DNA of 64,000 nt, from NCBI RefSeq assembly GCF_001445655.1, contig NZ_LNBE01000004.1, positions 62,001 to 126,000 on the forward strand, in the 5' to 3' direction. This DNA comes from Streptomyces roseifaciens. GTDB taxonomy: Bacteria; Actinomycetota; Actinomycetes; Streptomycetales; Streptomycetaceae. Below the pieces are notes generated by a model. The model was not told the origin of the DNA. It saw nothing but the letters and a program-made list of their open reading frames with translations, and did no database searches. The translations under genes were made by a program, and so were the position numbers. Below, one piece after another: positions 52,671-61,820 of this stretch (position 1 is the stretch's first letter; each line of letters begins with the position of its first letter).

Positions 52671-54179
52671 ATGAGCGCCCCTTCCTCAGGATCCGCCGAC
52701 AGCAGCCCCGTCCAGGGCTTCTACCCGGACCCGTCCATTCCTGGCTATATCCGCTACTGGAGCGGCTCCGCCTGGGTGCCCGGCACGAGCCGGCCCGCGC
52801 CCGCCGAGGGCGAGCCGATGCCCGCCCCGCCCGCCGGCGTCGCCAAGCCCGCGGCGCCCGCGCTCGCCGCGCCCGTGCCGCCGACCCCGCGCCGCCCCGA
52901 GCCCGCCCGGCAGGAGCCGCGCCCGGACGAGACCGGTCCCATGTTCCTCGACGAGGAGCCCGCCCTGCGCGACGCCCGCGCCGAGCAGCCGGCCTCCGCC
53001 TGGCGCGCGGAGCCGGCCCGGCAGGAGGGCTTCGGCGGGGAGCAGGACCGGCGCGTCTCCTGGGGGGACGGGCCCGCGTCCGGCGGCGCCCTGCCCACGC
53101 CCCGCGACCCGCGCGTCGCCCCGCCCCTCACGCCCGCCGAGCCGTCCCGCCCCGAGCCCGCCCGGCCGGAGCCCTCCCGCGCCGAGCCGGCCCGCGCCGA
53201 GGAGAGCCCCGCCCGCGGGCAGAGCGTCCCCGCCGTCAGGCCGGGCGGCACGATGCAGCTGCGTACGTCCGGCAAGCCCGTCCCGGCGTCGGCCTCGCCG
53301 GGCTGGCCGGATGCCCGTGCCGACGAGGCGCGGCCCCAGGCCGAACCGCAGCAGGGGCTTTCGGGCCCGCAGTCGCAGCCGGCACCGCAGGCGTCGGCAC
53401 CGTCACCCGCGCCGTCGCAGTCCGCACCGGAGCGCCAGGCGCTGCCGGCCGCGGCCCCGGCGCCCGCGCTGCCCGCCCCCGCGCGCTCCGCCCCCGCCCT
53501 GCCCGAGCGGCAGGAGGCGCCCCGTACCGCCGAGCCGGCCAGGCCCGCGGCCGGCGGCTGGGCCCAGCAGGTGCAGCAACTGGCCCAGCAGCAGCCCGCG
53601 CAGACGTCCGCCTCCGGTTCCTCCGACGCGCCCGCGCCGTGGAAGCCCCCGAAGGACGATCCGTTCCTGCAGGCAGCCCGGGAGCAGCAGGGCCGGCCCG
53701 CGCCGCTGGGCCGCCGGTTCGCCGCCCGGCTGGTCGACACCGTCGTGCTCGGGGCCGTCGTCTCCGCCGCGGCCGTGCCGCTGTGGGCCAAGGCCGTCGA
53801 GCACATCGACGCCAAGGTCGAGCAGGCGAAGCAGTCCGGCGAGACGGTCACGGTCTGGCTGCTCGACGGCACGACCGGCGGCTATCTGGCCGTCGTGCTG
53901 GGCGTCCTGCTGGTCGCCGGGGTGGTGCTGGAAGCGCTGCCGACCGCCAAGTGGGGCCGCACGCTGGGCAAGCGCCTGTGCGGGGTCCGCGTGCTGGACA
54001 TCGAGGCGCACGACACCCCGCGCTTCGGGGCGGCGCTGCGCCGCTGGCTGGTGTACGGGGGGCTGGGCGCCCTGGGCATCGGCGTCGTGGGCGCCCTGTG
54101 GTGCCTCGTCGACCGGCCGTGGCGGCAGTGCTGGCACGACAAGGCGGCGCGCACGTTCGTGGCGGCGGGCAAGCGCTGA
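52671..54179 (+). CDS. RDD-family membrane protein with DUF2510 head and Pro-rich linker
   Basis: A 502-residue protein. The N-terminus holds a DUF2510-like motif (GFYPDPSIPGYIRYWSGSAW). A ~290-residue disordered Pro/Ala/Glu/Arg-rich linker follows (PARPEPSRAEPARAEE-like repeats). The C-terminal ~160 residues are an RDD membrane domain (RFAARLVDTVVLGAVVSAA, LGKRLCGVRVLDIEAHDTP) with three segments. RDD proteins are poorly characterised; some transport or sense cations. The ATG at 52671 lacks a strong ribosome-binding site. A second RDD gene follows. Confidence 0.82.
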   Translation: MSAPSSGSADSSPVQGFYPDPSIPGYIRYWSGSAWVPGTSRPAPAEGEPMPAPPAGVAKPAAPALAAPVPPTPRRPEPARQEPRPDETGPMFLDEEPALRDARAEQPASAWRAEPARQEGFGGEQDRRVSWGDGPASGGALPTPRDPRVAPPLTPAEPSRPEPARPEPSRAEPARAEESPARGQSVPAVRPGGTMQLRTSGKPVPASASPGWPDARADEARPQAEPQQGLSGPQSQPAPQASAPSPAPSQSAPERQALPAAAPAPALPAPARSAPALPERQEAPRTAEPARPAAGGWAQQVQQLAQQQPAQTSASGSSDAPAPWKPPKDDPFLQAAREQQGRPAPLGRRFAARLVDTVVLGAVVSAAAVPLWAKAVEHIDAKVEQAKQSGETVTVWLLDGTTGGYLAVVLGVLLVAGVVLEALPTAKWGRTLGKRLCGVRVLDIEAHDTPRFGAALRRWLVYGGLGALGIGVVGALWCLVDRPWRQCWHDKAARTFVAAGKR

Positions 54180-54267
54180 GGCCCCTGGGGCGCCGCCCCG
54201 GGCCCGGTGCGACCCGAACGGCACCTCTTCGGATGCGACGGGCAGGAGCCTGGGTTCTACTCGGCCC

Positions 54268-54966
54268 ATGAGCACCGAGCAGCCCCGCGACGACGACCCG
54301 TTCCGGAAGCGGCCATCGGAGCCTTCCGGGCCGCCACCGCCTCCCGGGCCGGGCCCGGAAGGCGGCGGTGCGTACTCCGGCGGGGGCCAACCGCCCGGCG
54401 CCGGCGGTCCGTACGGAGGCGGCCCCTACGGGGGCGACCCGTACGGCGGCGGGGGCGCCCCGGGCCCGGGCGGGCCCGGCAACCCCTACGGGGACCAGTA
54501 CGGCGCGGCCGACCCGCTCGCGGGCATGCCGCCGCTCGCGAACCGGGGGAAGCGGCTCATCGCCCGCATCATCGACGGGCTGCTCGTCTCCATCCCGGTC
54601 ACCGCGGTCTTCAAGGCGGCGGTGTGGGACTGGGATCCGGGGGACTGGAACGACGGCAGGTCCACGAGCCTGGGCATCATCGTGTCCGTCGTCTACTTCG
54701 TCTACGAGGGGCTGATGCTCACCAAGCGGGGCCAGACCGTCGGCAAGATGGTGATGGGCATCCGGGTGGCGATGCTGGAGAACGGCGCGATCCCCGAGGG
54801 AAGCCCGGGCTGGACGCGCGCCGCCGTGTACTCCCTGCCGCAGGTGGTGCCCTGCTGCGGCTTCGTCTTCTGGCTCGTCAACGTGCTCTGGTGTACCTGG
54901 GACCAGCCCTATCACCACTGCATTCACGACAAGGCGGCCAAGACCGTGGTGGTCTCAGCCGTGTAG
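54268..54966 (+). CDS. RDD-family membrane protein
   Basis: A 232-residue protein with a Pro/Gly/Tyr-rich head (PYGGGPYGGDPYGG-like, about residues 20-75) and an RDD domain from about residue 90 (ANRGKRLIARIIDGLLVSIPVTAVFK, VGKMVMGIRVAMLENG). There are three or four membrane segments. An unusual Cys-rich stretch (PQVVPCCGFVFWL) is followed by a His/Cys tail (YHHCIHDKAAKT). It is a paralogue of the upstream RDD protein. Its 3' end overlaps a convergent small membrane gene by 12 bases. Confidence 0.82.
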   Translation: MSTEQPRDDDPFRKRPSEPSGPPPPPGPGPEGGGAYSGGGQPPGAGGPYGGGPYGGDPYGGGGAPGPGGPGNPYGDQYGAADPLAGMPPLANRGKRLIARIIDGLLVSIPVTAVFKAAVWDWDPGDWNDGRSTSLGIIVSVVYFVYEGLMLTKRGQTVGKMVMGIRVAMLENGAIPEGSPGWTRAAVYSLPQVVPCCGFVFWLVNVLWCTWDQPYHHCIHDKAAKTVVVSAV

Positions 54967-55212
54967 GGAGTGCTCGCCGAGTCTCGGCTCGGCGGGCAGG
55001 GGAGTGCGCTGCCGGGGCACCCGGGGCTTGCGGGCGCCGGCGCGCGGCATGGGGAAGGCGACGGCGACGAACAGGCCGAGCGCGAGCGCTGCGACGGCGA
55101 TGACCGCGATCCCGAACCCCGAGCTCGTCTGCGAGAGCAGCAGCATGGCGAGGGTCGAGAAGACGACGGTGGCCGATCCGTAGGTTATCTGTGCGGGAGT
55201 CGGACGCGGCAT
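54955..55212 (-). CDS. Small membrane protein of unknown function
   Basis: An 85-residue protein with two hydrophobic segments (about residues 10-27 and 33-51) and a basic cytoplasmic-type tail (RAGARKPRVPRQRTP). The ATG at 55212 is chosen as the start before PRPTPAQITYGSATVVF; longer in-frame starts add polar sequence. It is convergent with the RDD gene. No function is recognised. Confidence 0.65.
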   Translation of the reverse strand: MPRPTPAQITYGSATVVFSTLAMLLLSQTSSGFGIAVIAVAALALGLFVAVAFPMPRAGARKPRVPRQRTPLPAEPRLGEHSLHG

Positions 55213-55550
55213 GGCGGGATCCGTCCTCGGAGCAAGGTGTGGGGTGCGGAGCCGGCTGGTGCACACAACATGCCGGGGGCAAGTGTGTATACCAAAACGA
55301 CTCTACGGTCCTGTCTGCCCGAGCGGAACTGCCGGTAAGCGTGACCTAACACACGGTGCCGGAGCACGGGGGGCGCACGGAGTCATCCAACGGTCCAGGG
55401 GGTGAGATGGGCGCGCCCGTTGTTGTCCGAAATCCGTAACTTAAAGGCCGGATAACGTACTTGCTCTTCCGAGTCTAGTCAAGGTCTGTCTTTTCTGGCG
55501 TCACTCCGGTCAAATACCTCCACAGTTCTTACTGGGGAGGACATTCACAA
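55213..55550. other. Leader and promoter region of the M6 protease gene
   Basis: No gene is supported in these 338 bases. The region is AT-richer than average from about 55420 to 55520, the likely promoter zone. A GGGGAGGAC ribosome-binding site lies at about 55535-55543, before the GTG start. Confidence 0.5.
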
Positions 55551-57962
55551 GTGAACAGCAGCCAACGGAGGCTCGCCAGATCCGCCGCCGTGGCCACGGT
55601 CGTCGCGCTCGCCGCGACGGCCCTGACCGCGGGGACCACGGTCGGGATCGCTCAGGCGGCCACCACTGCCGACACGCCGTCGGGCATCGAGCGCCACGAC
55701 CCGGAGCAAGCCGGGAAGAGCGTCGAGCACGACCTCAAGGGGCCGTTCAGCAAGAAGCGTGAGGCTCAGCGCAAGGCCGCGCTCGACAAGGTCATATCCG
55801 GGGACGCCCGCGCGGAGCAGCGCGGCGCGTCCAAGGTCGTTCAGCTCGGCAAGGGGAAGTACGTCGAGCTGGGCCGGGAGAAGACCGACAAGATCTTCAC
55901 GATCCTCGTGGACTTCGGCGACAAGGTCGACGACACCACGATGTACGACCCGGACGGTCCGGACGGCCCCAAGCCGCCCGTGAAGAAGTTCGGCGGCCAG
56001 GCGGGCCCGGCGCACAACCAGATCAAGCAGCCGGACCGCAAGCAGGACAACAGCACGGCCTGGGAGAAGGACTACAACCGCCAGTACTTCCAGGACCTGT
56101 ACTTCTCGCACGACAAGGGCAAGGAGTCCCTGGCCAAGTACTACGAGAGGCAGTCCTCGGGCCGCTACTCCGTCGAGGGCACCGTCACCGACTGGGTCAA
56201 GGTCCAGTGGAACGAGGCCCGTTACGGCTCCAACTACTGCGGCTCCACCAACTGCCCCAGCGCCTGGGACCTGGTGCGCGACGGCGTCAACCAGTGGGTC
56301 AAGGACCAGAAGGCGGCCGGCCGCAGCGACGCCGACATCAAGGCGGAGCTGGCCAAGTACGACCAGTGGGACCGCAACGACTTCGACGGCGACGGCAACT
56401 TCAACGAGCCCGACGGCTACATCGACCACTTCCAGATCGTGCACGCCGGTGAGGACGAGTCCGCCGGCGGCGGCGCGCAGAAGACCGACGCCATCTGGGC
56501 CCACCGCTGGTACGCCTACGGCTCGGACGCCGGCAAGACCGGCCCCGCGAACAACAAGGCCGGCGGCACGCAGATCGCCGACACCGGCATCTGGGTCGGC
56601 GACTACACCATGCAGCCGGAGAACGGCGGCCTCGGCGTCTTCGCCCACGAGTACGGCCACGACCTCGGCCTGCCGGACGAGTACGACACCACCGGCACCG
56701 GCGAGTCCTCCGTCGCCTACTGGTCCCTGATGTCCTCCGGTTCGTGGCTGGGCCGCGGCAAGGACAGCATCGGCGAGCTCCCCGGCGACATGAGCTCCTG
56801 GGACAAGCTGCAGCTCGGCTGGCTCAACTACGACAAGGCGAAGGCGGCGACGAAGTCGACGCACAAGCTGGGCGTGGCCGAGTACAACACCAAGGACAAG
56901 CAGGCGGTCGTCGTCGAGCTGCCCAACAAGGCGGTCAAGACCGACGTCGTCAAGCCCGCCGAGGGCGGCAAGCAGTGGTGGGGCGGTCAGGCCGACGACC
57001 TGAAGAACACGCTCTCCCGCCCGGTCGACCTCACCGGCAAGTCCAAGGCCAGCCTGGACCTCTCGGCCTGGTGGGACATCGAGGCCAACTACGACTACGC
57101 CTACGCCGAGGTCTCCACGGACGGCGGCGCCAACTGGACCCCCGTCGACGGCACGGCCGACGGCAAGTCCATCCCGCGCGACGGCGGCGACAAGCCCGCC
57201 CTGACCGGTGTCTCGGGCGCGTACAAGAAGCTGTCGTACCCGCTCGACGCGTACGCCGGCAAGAAGATCGACCTGCGCTTCCGCTACACCACCGACGGCG
57301 GCACCACCGGCAAGGGCTTCACGGCCGACGCCATCAGCGTCACCGCCGACGGCGCCGCCCTCTTCACCGACGGTGCCGAGGGTGACGACAACGGCTGGAC
57401 GGCGAAGGGCTTCTCGCGCATCGGCGAGTCCTTCACCAAGGAGTACGCGCAGTACTACATCGCCGAGAACCGCCAGTACGTGTCGTACGACGAGACCCTC
57501 AAGTCCGGTCCGTACAACTTCGGATGGAAGAGCACCCGCCCGAGCTGGGTCGAGCACTACCCGTACCAGAAGGGCCTGCTCATCTGGAAGTGGGACACCT
57601 CGCAGGCCGACAACAACGTCGGCGTGCACCCCGGTGTCGGCCGCATCCTGCCGATCGACGCCCACCCGCAGGTCGAGAAGTGGGCCGACGGTTCGGTCAT
57701 GCGCAACCGCTTCCAGGCCTACGACTCGCCCTTCAGCTGGTTCCCCAGCGAGGGCTACACCGTCCACCAGGACGGCGTGGCGACCCGTGTGAAGGGCAAG
57801 CTCGGCACGTCGGTCTTCGACGACCGCAAGGGCACCTACTGGAGCAAGGACAACCCGACCGGCGGTGTGCAGGTTACTGACACCAACACCCGGATCAAGA
57901 TCCTGTGGCAGGCCCCCAGCGGCTCCACGATGACCGTCCAGGTGGGCCCCTCGGGCAAGTAG
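55551..57962 (+). CDS. Secreted M6 metalloprotease (immune inhibitor A family)
   Basis: An 803-residue exported zinc protease. A Sec signal peptide (about residues 1-37, ending IAQAA) is followed by a propeptide-like charged region. The M6 catalytic domain carries HEYGHDLGLPDEYD, with His 366, Glu 367 and His 370 giving the zinc site. DFDGDGNFNEPDGY at about residues 277-290 looks like a calcium-binding loop. The C-terminal ~350 residues form beta-rich MAM/jelly-roll-like modules (LDLSAWWDIEANYDYAYAEVS). Immune inhibitor A proteases degrade host or competitor proteins; in Streptomyces they are extracellular scavenging enzymes. A terminator follows. Confidence 0.92.
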   Translation: MNSSQRRLARSAAVATVVALAATALTAGTTVGIAQAATTADTPSGIERHDPEQAGKSVEHDLKGPFSKKREAQRKAALDKVISGDARAEQRGASKVVQLGKGKYVELGREKTDKIFTILVDFGDKVDDTTMYDPDGPDGPKPPVKKFGGQAGPAHNQIKQPDRKQDNSTAWEKDYNRQYFQDLYFSHDKGKESLAKYYERQSSGRYSVEGTVTDWVKVQWNEARYGSNYCGSTNCPSAWDLVRDGVNQWVKDQKAAGRSDADIKAELAKYDQWDRNDFDGDGNFNEPDGYIDHFQIVHAGEDESAGGGAQKTDAIWAHRWYAYGSDAGKTGPANNKAGGTQIADTGIWVGDYTMQPENGGLGVFAHEYGHDLGLPDEYDTTGTGESSVAYWSLMSSGSWLGRGKDSIGELPGDMSSWDKLQLGWLNYDKAKAATKSTHKLGVAEYNTKDKQAVVVELPNKAVKTDVVKPAEGGKQWWGGQADDLKNTLSRPVDLTGKSKASLDLSAWWDIEANYDYAYAEVSTDGGANWTPVDGTADGKSIPRDGGDKPALTGVSGAYKKLSYPLDAYAGKKIDLRFRYTTDGGTTGKGFTADAISVTADGAALFTDGAEGDDNGWTAKGFSRIGESFTKEYAQYYIAENRQYVSYDETLKSGPYNFGWKSTRPSWVEHYPYQKGLLIWKWDTSQADNNVGVHPGVGRILPIDAHPQVEKWADGSVMRNRFQAYDSPFSWFPSEGYTVHQDGVATRVKGKLGTSVFDDRKGTYWSKDNPTGGVQVTDTNTRIKILWQAPSGSTMTVQVGPSGK

Positions 57963-57999
57963 TCCCCTGACAGTCTGCATCTGACCAGGTCAGAGCCGT

Positions 58000-58032
58000 A
58001 TCGGCCGTCGCCCCCTAGCGGGCGGCGGCCGA
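58000..58032 (+). terminator. Terminator after the M6 protease
   Basis: ATCGGCCGTCGCCC pairs with GGGCGGCGGCCGAT (14 bp, one G-T pair) around a CCTAGC loop, followed by CGCGTTT. It starts about 38 bases after the protease stop. Confidence 0.75.
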
Positions 58033-58097
58033 TCGCGTTTAGATGACTGCCGTGACGCTGTTATTGACACCCCGGTCCGGGGAGAGGTGACACGGGC

Positions 58098-58424
58098 ATG
58101 GCAGGCGGTGGTTTCTGCAAGCTGCCGGGCGGCAGTGTGGTGGTGGCCCTGTACCTTCCGGGCCCGCCCGGCGGGGGCGCCTCGCCCGGGGCCCGCGTGC
58201 GGGTGCTGGTGCACGCCGCGAACCGGGCACGGGCGCTCACGCGCCTGCGGAACCTTGGCCTGCGCGCCGTCTACCTCCGCGGCAACACGGAGCCGCCCAC
58301 GCCGGACGAGATAACGGCGGTGCTCCACCACCCCGACGGCCTGGTCTGGCGCGAGGCCCCGGACGACGACACGGAGTCGTGGCACGGCATACGCACCCTG
58401 CTGCGCAGGGCTCCGGCGGCGTAG
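58098..58424 (+). CDS. Small conserved-type protein of unknown function
   Basis: A 108-residue protein. A hydrophobic but not signal-like N-terminus (GGSVVVALYLPGPPGGG) precedes a helical middle (RVRVLVHAANRARALTRLRNLGLRAVYLRGN) and an acidic C-terminal part (APDDDTESWHG). The ATG is used because no better upstream start has a ribosome-binding site. The gene is retained at this position in the S. coelicolor gene order as I remember it. No function is known. Confidence 0.6.
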   Translation: MAGGGFCKLPGGSVVVALYLPGPPGGGASPGARVRVLVHAANRARALTRLRNLGLRAVYLRGNTEPPTPDEITAVLHHPDGLVWREAPDDDTESWHGIRTLLRRAPAA

Positions 58425-58690
58425 GGGCTGCGCCCGGCTTCGCTGCGGCGGGGCTTGCCCCGGCCCGGCACCGCCGGATGCGCCGGCGTCGGCCGGTCGC
58501 CGTTGCGGCGGGGGGATTTTCCCCAGCCCCGCCCCTTCCCGTAGCCGGGGCGCTGCCCCGGACCCCGGGGTGCTGGGGGCTCGCCCCCGGGAAACGGTGA
58601 AAGGGCGGGACCGGGGCCATTCCCTCCGCCGCGACGGTGCTCAGCCACCGTCGGCGCATCCGGCGGTGCCGAGCCGTGCTCGAGGCGGGC
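58425..58690. repeat. Palindrome-rich Streptomyces intergenic repeat region
   Basis: Between convergent genes lie several GC-rich fold-backs: GGGGCTTGCCCC-like, CCGGGGCGCTGCCCCGGACCCCGGGG and GGGGGCTCGCCCCCGGG, plus CGACGGTGCTCAGCCACCGTCG. Such sequences recur after genes in many Streptomyces genomes. They are similar in style to the spacer in the murA tail duplication (7113-7177). They probably act as bidirectional terminators. Confidence 0.6.
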
Positions 58691-59284
58691 TCACCCCGTC
58701 TGAACGACCGGCTTCCCGCTCAGTTCGACCCCCGCGTCGCGGAGCTCCCCGAGCGCCTTCTCCGTCGTCCGCGGAGCAACCCCCGCCGTCAGGTCGAGCA
58801 GCACATGGGTCGAAAAACCCTCCCGCGCCGCATCCAGCGCAGTGGCCCGCACGCAGTGGTCCGTGGCGATGCCGACGACGTCGACCTCCGTGACGCCCCG
58901 CTCGCGCAGCCAGTCCGCCAGGGACACCCCGTTCTCGTCGGTGCCCTCGAACCCGCTGTACGCGGCCGCGTACGCCCCCTTGTCGAAGACGGCGTCTATC
59001 GCCCCGGAGGCGATCACGGGGGCGAAGTTCGGGTGGAACCCGGATCCCTCCGTGCCGGCGACGCAGTGCGGCGGCCAGGTGTTCTCGTAGTCCGGCTCGG
59101 CGGAGAAGTGGGCGCCGGGGTCTATGTGGTGGTCGCGCGTGGCGACGATGTGCCGGTATCCGGGCGTGGCCTCGCCGACGAGGTCGGTGATGGCCGCGGC
59201 CACGTCGGCGCCGCCGGCGACTGCGAGGCTGCCGCCCTCGCAGAAGTCGTTCTGCACGTCGACGATGATCAGTGCACGCTGCAT
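58691..59284 (-). CDS. pncA: Nicotinamidase / isochorismatase family
   Basis: A 197-residue nicotinamidase that hydrolyses nicotinamide to nicotinate for NAD salvage. The catalytic triad is Asp 9 (VDVQNDF), Lys 102 (DKGAYAAAYSGF) and Cys 144 (ATDHCVRATALDA). The metal ligands include Asp 51 and His 53 (TRDHHIDPGAHF). The ATG start at 59284 precedes QRALIIVDVQ; upstream in-frame sequence is not conserved. It lies downstream of pncB on the same strand, so the two consecutive salvage steps are encoded together. PncA also activates pyrazinamide in mycobacteria. Confidence 0.93.
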   Translation of the reverse strand: MQRALIIVDVQNDFCEGGSLAVAGGADVAAAITDLVGEATPGYRHIVATRDHHIDPGAHFSAEPDYENTWPPHCVAGTEGSGFHPNFAPVIASGAIDAVFDKGAYAAAYSGFEGTDENGVSLADWLRERGVTEVDVVGIATDHCVRATALDAAREGFSTHVLLDLTAGVAPRTTEKALGELRDAGVELSGKPVVQTG

Positions 59285-59417
59285 GATGCGGATCCTTTGT
59301 GGAAGGGCCCTCGGCCGACAGTGCGGATCGCCTCTCTGTGACCGAGGGTAGTGACTTCCGTTGCGCAATGGGAGAGGGACCCGGAGCGGGGGAGGCCCAC
59401 CGGGCGCGCGGGGAGCG

Positions 59418-60746
59418 TCAGAGGTACTCGGTGGGGAGTACCGGCTCACCCCGCGAGAGCTGGGTGGCGGAGAGCGGGAGCCCCGCCCGGGCAGCGGCGT
59501 GCCGGTCCCGTGCGGCGTCCAGGGGCTCGCGGGCGACGACCTCGCCGCCGCGCACCAGCTCGGTGATCAGCTGGTGGTCCGCGAGCGCGTCCGGTACCGG
59601 GCCGGTACCGATGACCTCGGCCTCGGCCACCCCGTCCGCGTCGGGCCGGCGCGCGGCCCACTTGCGGCCGCCGATGGAGGTCTTGCCGCCCATGGACTTC
59701 TTGGCGACCGGCCGCAGCGGGGCGTCCGGGCCGGCCTCGTCCGCGCGGGCCACGAGCTTGTAGACCATCGAGCACGTGGGGTGCCCGCTGCCGGTCACCA
59801 GCTGCGTGCCCACCCCGTAGGCGTCTACGGGCGCCGCGGCGAGCGAGGCGATGGCGTACTCGTCCAGGTCGCTGGTGACGACGATCCGCGTCTTCGTGGC
59901 GCCCAGGTCGTCCAGCTGCTGCCGCACCCGGTGCGCGAGCAGCAGCAGGTCGCCGGAGTCGATGCGGACGGCGCCGAGCTCCGGCCCGGCGATCTCCACA
60001 GCAGTCCGGACGGCCTCGGTGACGTCGTAGGTGTCCACGAGCAGGGTCGTGCCGCCGCCGAGCGAGTCGACCTGGGCGGTGAAGGCGTCGCGCTCGCTGT
60101 CGTGCAGCAGCGTGAAGGCGTGCGCACTGGTGCCGACGGTGGGAATGCTGTAGCGGAAGCCGGCCGCGAGGTCGGAGGTGGAGGTGAAGCCGCCGACGTA
60201 GGCGGCGCGGGCGGCGGCCACGGCCGCGAGCTCGTGGGTGCGCCGGGCGCCCATCTCGATCAGCGGGCGGTCGCCGGCGGCCACGGCCATCCGGGAGGCC
60301 GCGGCGGCGACGGCCGAGTCGTGGTTGAGGATCGACAGGATCACGGTCTCCAGCAGCACCGCCTCGGCGAAGGTGCCCTCGACGCGCAGGATCGGCGAGC
60401 CGGGGAAGTAGACCTCCCCCTCGGGGTAGCCCCAGATGTCGCCGCGGAAGCGGTAGTCCGCGAGCCGGGCGAGGGTCGGTTCGTCGACGATCCGCTGGGC
60501 GGCGAGGAAGTCCAGCACGCCGCTGTCGAAGCGGAAGTTCTCCACGGCGTCCAGGACCCGGCCGGTGCCGCCCACGACGCCGTAGCGGCGTCCCTCGGGG
60601 AGCCGGCGGGTGAAGACCTCGAAGACCGAGCGGCGGTCGGCGGTGCCGGAGCGCAGCGCGGCCTGCAGCATCGTGAGTTCGTACCGGTCGGTGAAGAGGG
60701 CCGTCGACGGAACGTCCACCGGCAGCCTCAAGTCCGCAGCGTTCAT
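59418..60746 (-). CDS. pncB: Nicotinate phosphoribosyltransferase
   Basis: A 442-residue enzyme that joins nicotinate to PRPP to form nicotinate mononucleotide, the step after nicotinamidase. The family core is visible: FTDRYELTMLQAAL, FTRRLPEGRRYGV, FTSTSDLAAGF-type segment, VRIDSGDLLLLAHRVR and TSDLDEYAIASL. The ATG at 60746 gives the normal length; longer in-frame starts run into the tandem-repeat region. It is divergent from clpS and is followed by pncA 133 bases downstream. Confidence 0.93.
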   Translation of the reverse strand: MNAADLRLPVDVPSTALFTDRYELTMLQAALRSGTADRRSVFEVFTRRLPEGRRYGVVGGTGRVLDAVENFRFDSGVLDFLAAQRIVDEPTLARLADYRFRGDIWGYPEGEVYFPGSPILRVEGTFAEAVLLETVILSILNHDSAVAAAASRMAVAAGDRPLIEMGARRTHELAAVAAARAAYVGGFTSTSDLAAGFRYSIPTVGTSAHAFTLLHDSERDAFTAQVDSLGGGTTLLVDTYDVTEAVRTAVEIAGPELGAVRIDSGDLLLLAHRVRQQLDDLGATKTRIVVTSDLDEYAIASLAAAPVDAYGVGTQLVTGSGHPTCSMVYKLVARADEAGPDAPLRPVAKKSMGGKTSIGGRKWAARRPDADGVAEAEVIGTGPVPDALADHQLITELVRGGEVVAREPLDAARDRHAAARAGLPLSATQLSRGEPVLPTEYL

Positions 60747-60794
60747 GGACCAGATGCTACCCCCAATCTCGTCAGTCTGACGATTTCTCGGTGT

Positions 60795-60863
60795 GCGACC
60801 CGGCACGTCCTCGCCGCGCGACCCGGCACGTCCTCGCCGCGCGACCCGGCACGTCCCCGACGC
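60795..60863. repeat. Three 23-bp tandem repeats between pncB and clpS
   Basis: Units of GCGACCCGGCACGTCCTCGCCGC begin at 60795, 60818 and 60841; the third has three changes. They lie in the divergent promoter region about 50 bases before clpS and could vary in copy number. Confidence 0.9.
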
Positions 60864-60912
60864 GCGGCCGGGCGGCACCCCGTTTGTGCATCGCGCCCCC
60901 GCGAGTGGCAGC

Positions 60913-61224
60913 ATGGGAAACGTGAGTGTTGCACCGGTCGAGATCGAACGCCCCGAGTCGAGCGAGTCCCCGTACGCGGTGACCGAGCCCGACGTCCCCT
61001 GGGTCACGCTGGTTCACAACGACCCCGTCAACCTCATGAGTTATGTGACGTATGTCTTCCAGGCGTACTTCGGCTACTCCAAGGACAAGGCCCACAAGCT
61101 GATGCTCGACGTCCACCACAAGGGGCGCGCCACCGTCTCCAGCGGCAGCCGCGAAGAGATGGAGCGCGACGTGCAGGCGATGCACGGCTACGGGCTGTGG
61201 GCGACGCTGTCGCAGGACCGTTGA
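60913..61224 (+). CDS. clpS: ClpS adaptor protein
   Basis: A 103-residue N-end-rule adaptor that delivers proteins with destabilising N-termini to the Clp protease. The signature is [19 protein letters not shown] with the helix [13 protein letters not shown] and a C-terminal [10 protein letters not shown] disordered acidic head precedes it (about residues 1-25). ATG 60913 is used; GTG 60922 in the same frame is a possible shorter start. Its stop shares a base with the next gene (TGATG), coupling it to a DUF2017 protein. Confidence 0.93.
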   Translation: MGNVSVAPVEIERPESSESPYAVTEPDVPWVTLVHNDPVNLMSYVTYVFQAYFGYSKDKAHKLMLDVHHKGRATVSSGSREEMERDVQAMHGYGLWATLSQDR

Positions 61225-61820
61225 TGGCCGGCCACTTCGAGCCGCTGTCCGGCGGCGGGGCCGCCGTGGCCCTGGACGAGGTCGAGGTCTCCATCCTGCG
61301 CAGCCTGGCCGTGCAGCTCCTGGAGCTGATCGGCCCGGGCGCCGAGTCCGCCGGCCCCGAGGGTGCCGATCCGCTCGCGCGGCTCTTCGCCGAGGGCCCG
61401 AGCGAGCCGCCGTCCGATCCCGCGCTGGCCCGGCTCTTCCCCGACGCCTACGGCGACCCGGGTGCCGAGCAGGACCCGCAGGAGCGCGCGCACGCCGCCG
61501 AATTCCGCCGCTACACCGAGAACGACCTGCGCGACCGCAAGCGCGAGGACGCCCTCGCGGTCGTCCGCTCGCTCGACTCGCTCACCGTCGCCGGTGACGA
61601 GGCCGCGGTCCTGCGGCTCACGCCCGAGGACTGCCGGCGCTGGCTGGGTGCGCTCAACGACCTCCGGCTGGCCATCGGGGCGCGGCTGGAAATCGCCCAT
61701 GACGACGACAGTGAGGCGCTGCTCCGGCTGCCGGACGAGGATCCGCGCAAGCCGATGGTGATGGCCTATCTCTGGCTCGGTGGCCTGCAGGAATCGCTGG
61801 TAGAGGCACTTATCGGCTGA
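61224..61820 (+). CDS. DUF2017 family protein coupled to clpS
   Basis: A 198-residue protein of unknown function (DUF2017), conserved next to clpS in actinobacteria. Two helical halves (LDEVEVSILRSLAVQLLELI, TPEDCRRWLGALNDLRLAIGARLEI) flank an acidic linker (about residues 45-95). It starts inside the clpS stop (TGATG). The constant linkage suggests a role with the Clp system or in the following amino-acid metabolism genes; neither is shown. Confidence 0.8.
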   Translation: MAGHFEPLSGGGAAVALDEVEVSILRSLAVQLLELIGPGAESAGPEGADPLARLFAEGPSEPPSDPALARLFPDAYGDPGAEQDPQERAHAAEFRRYTENDLRDRKREDALAVVRSLDSLTVAGDEAAVLRLTPEDCRRWLGALNDLRLAIGARLEIAHDDDSEALLRLPDEDPRKPMVMAYLWLGGLQESLVEALIG

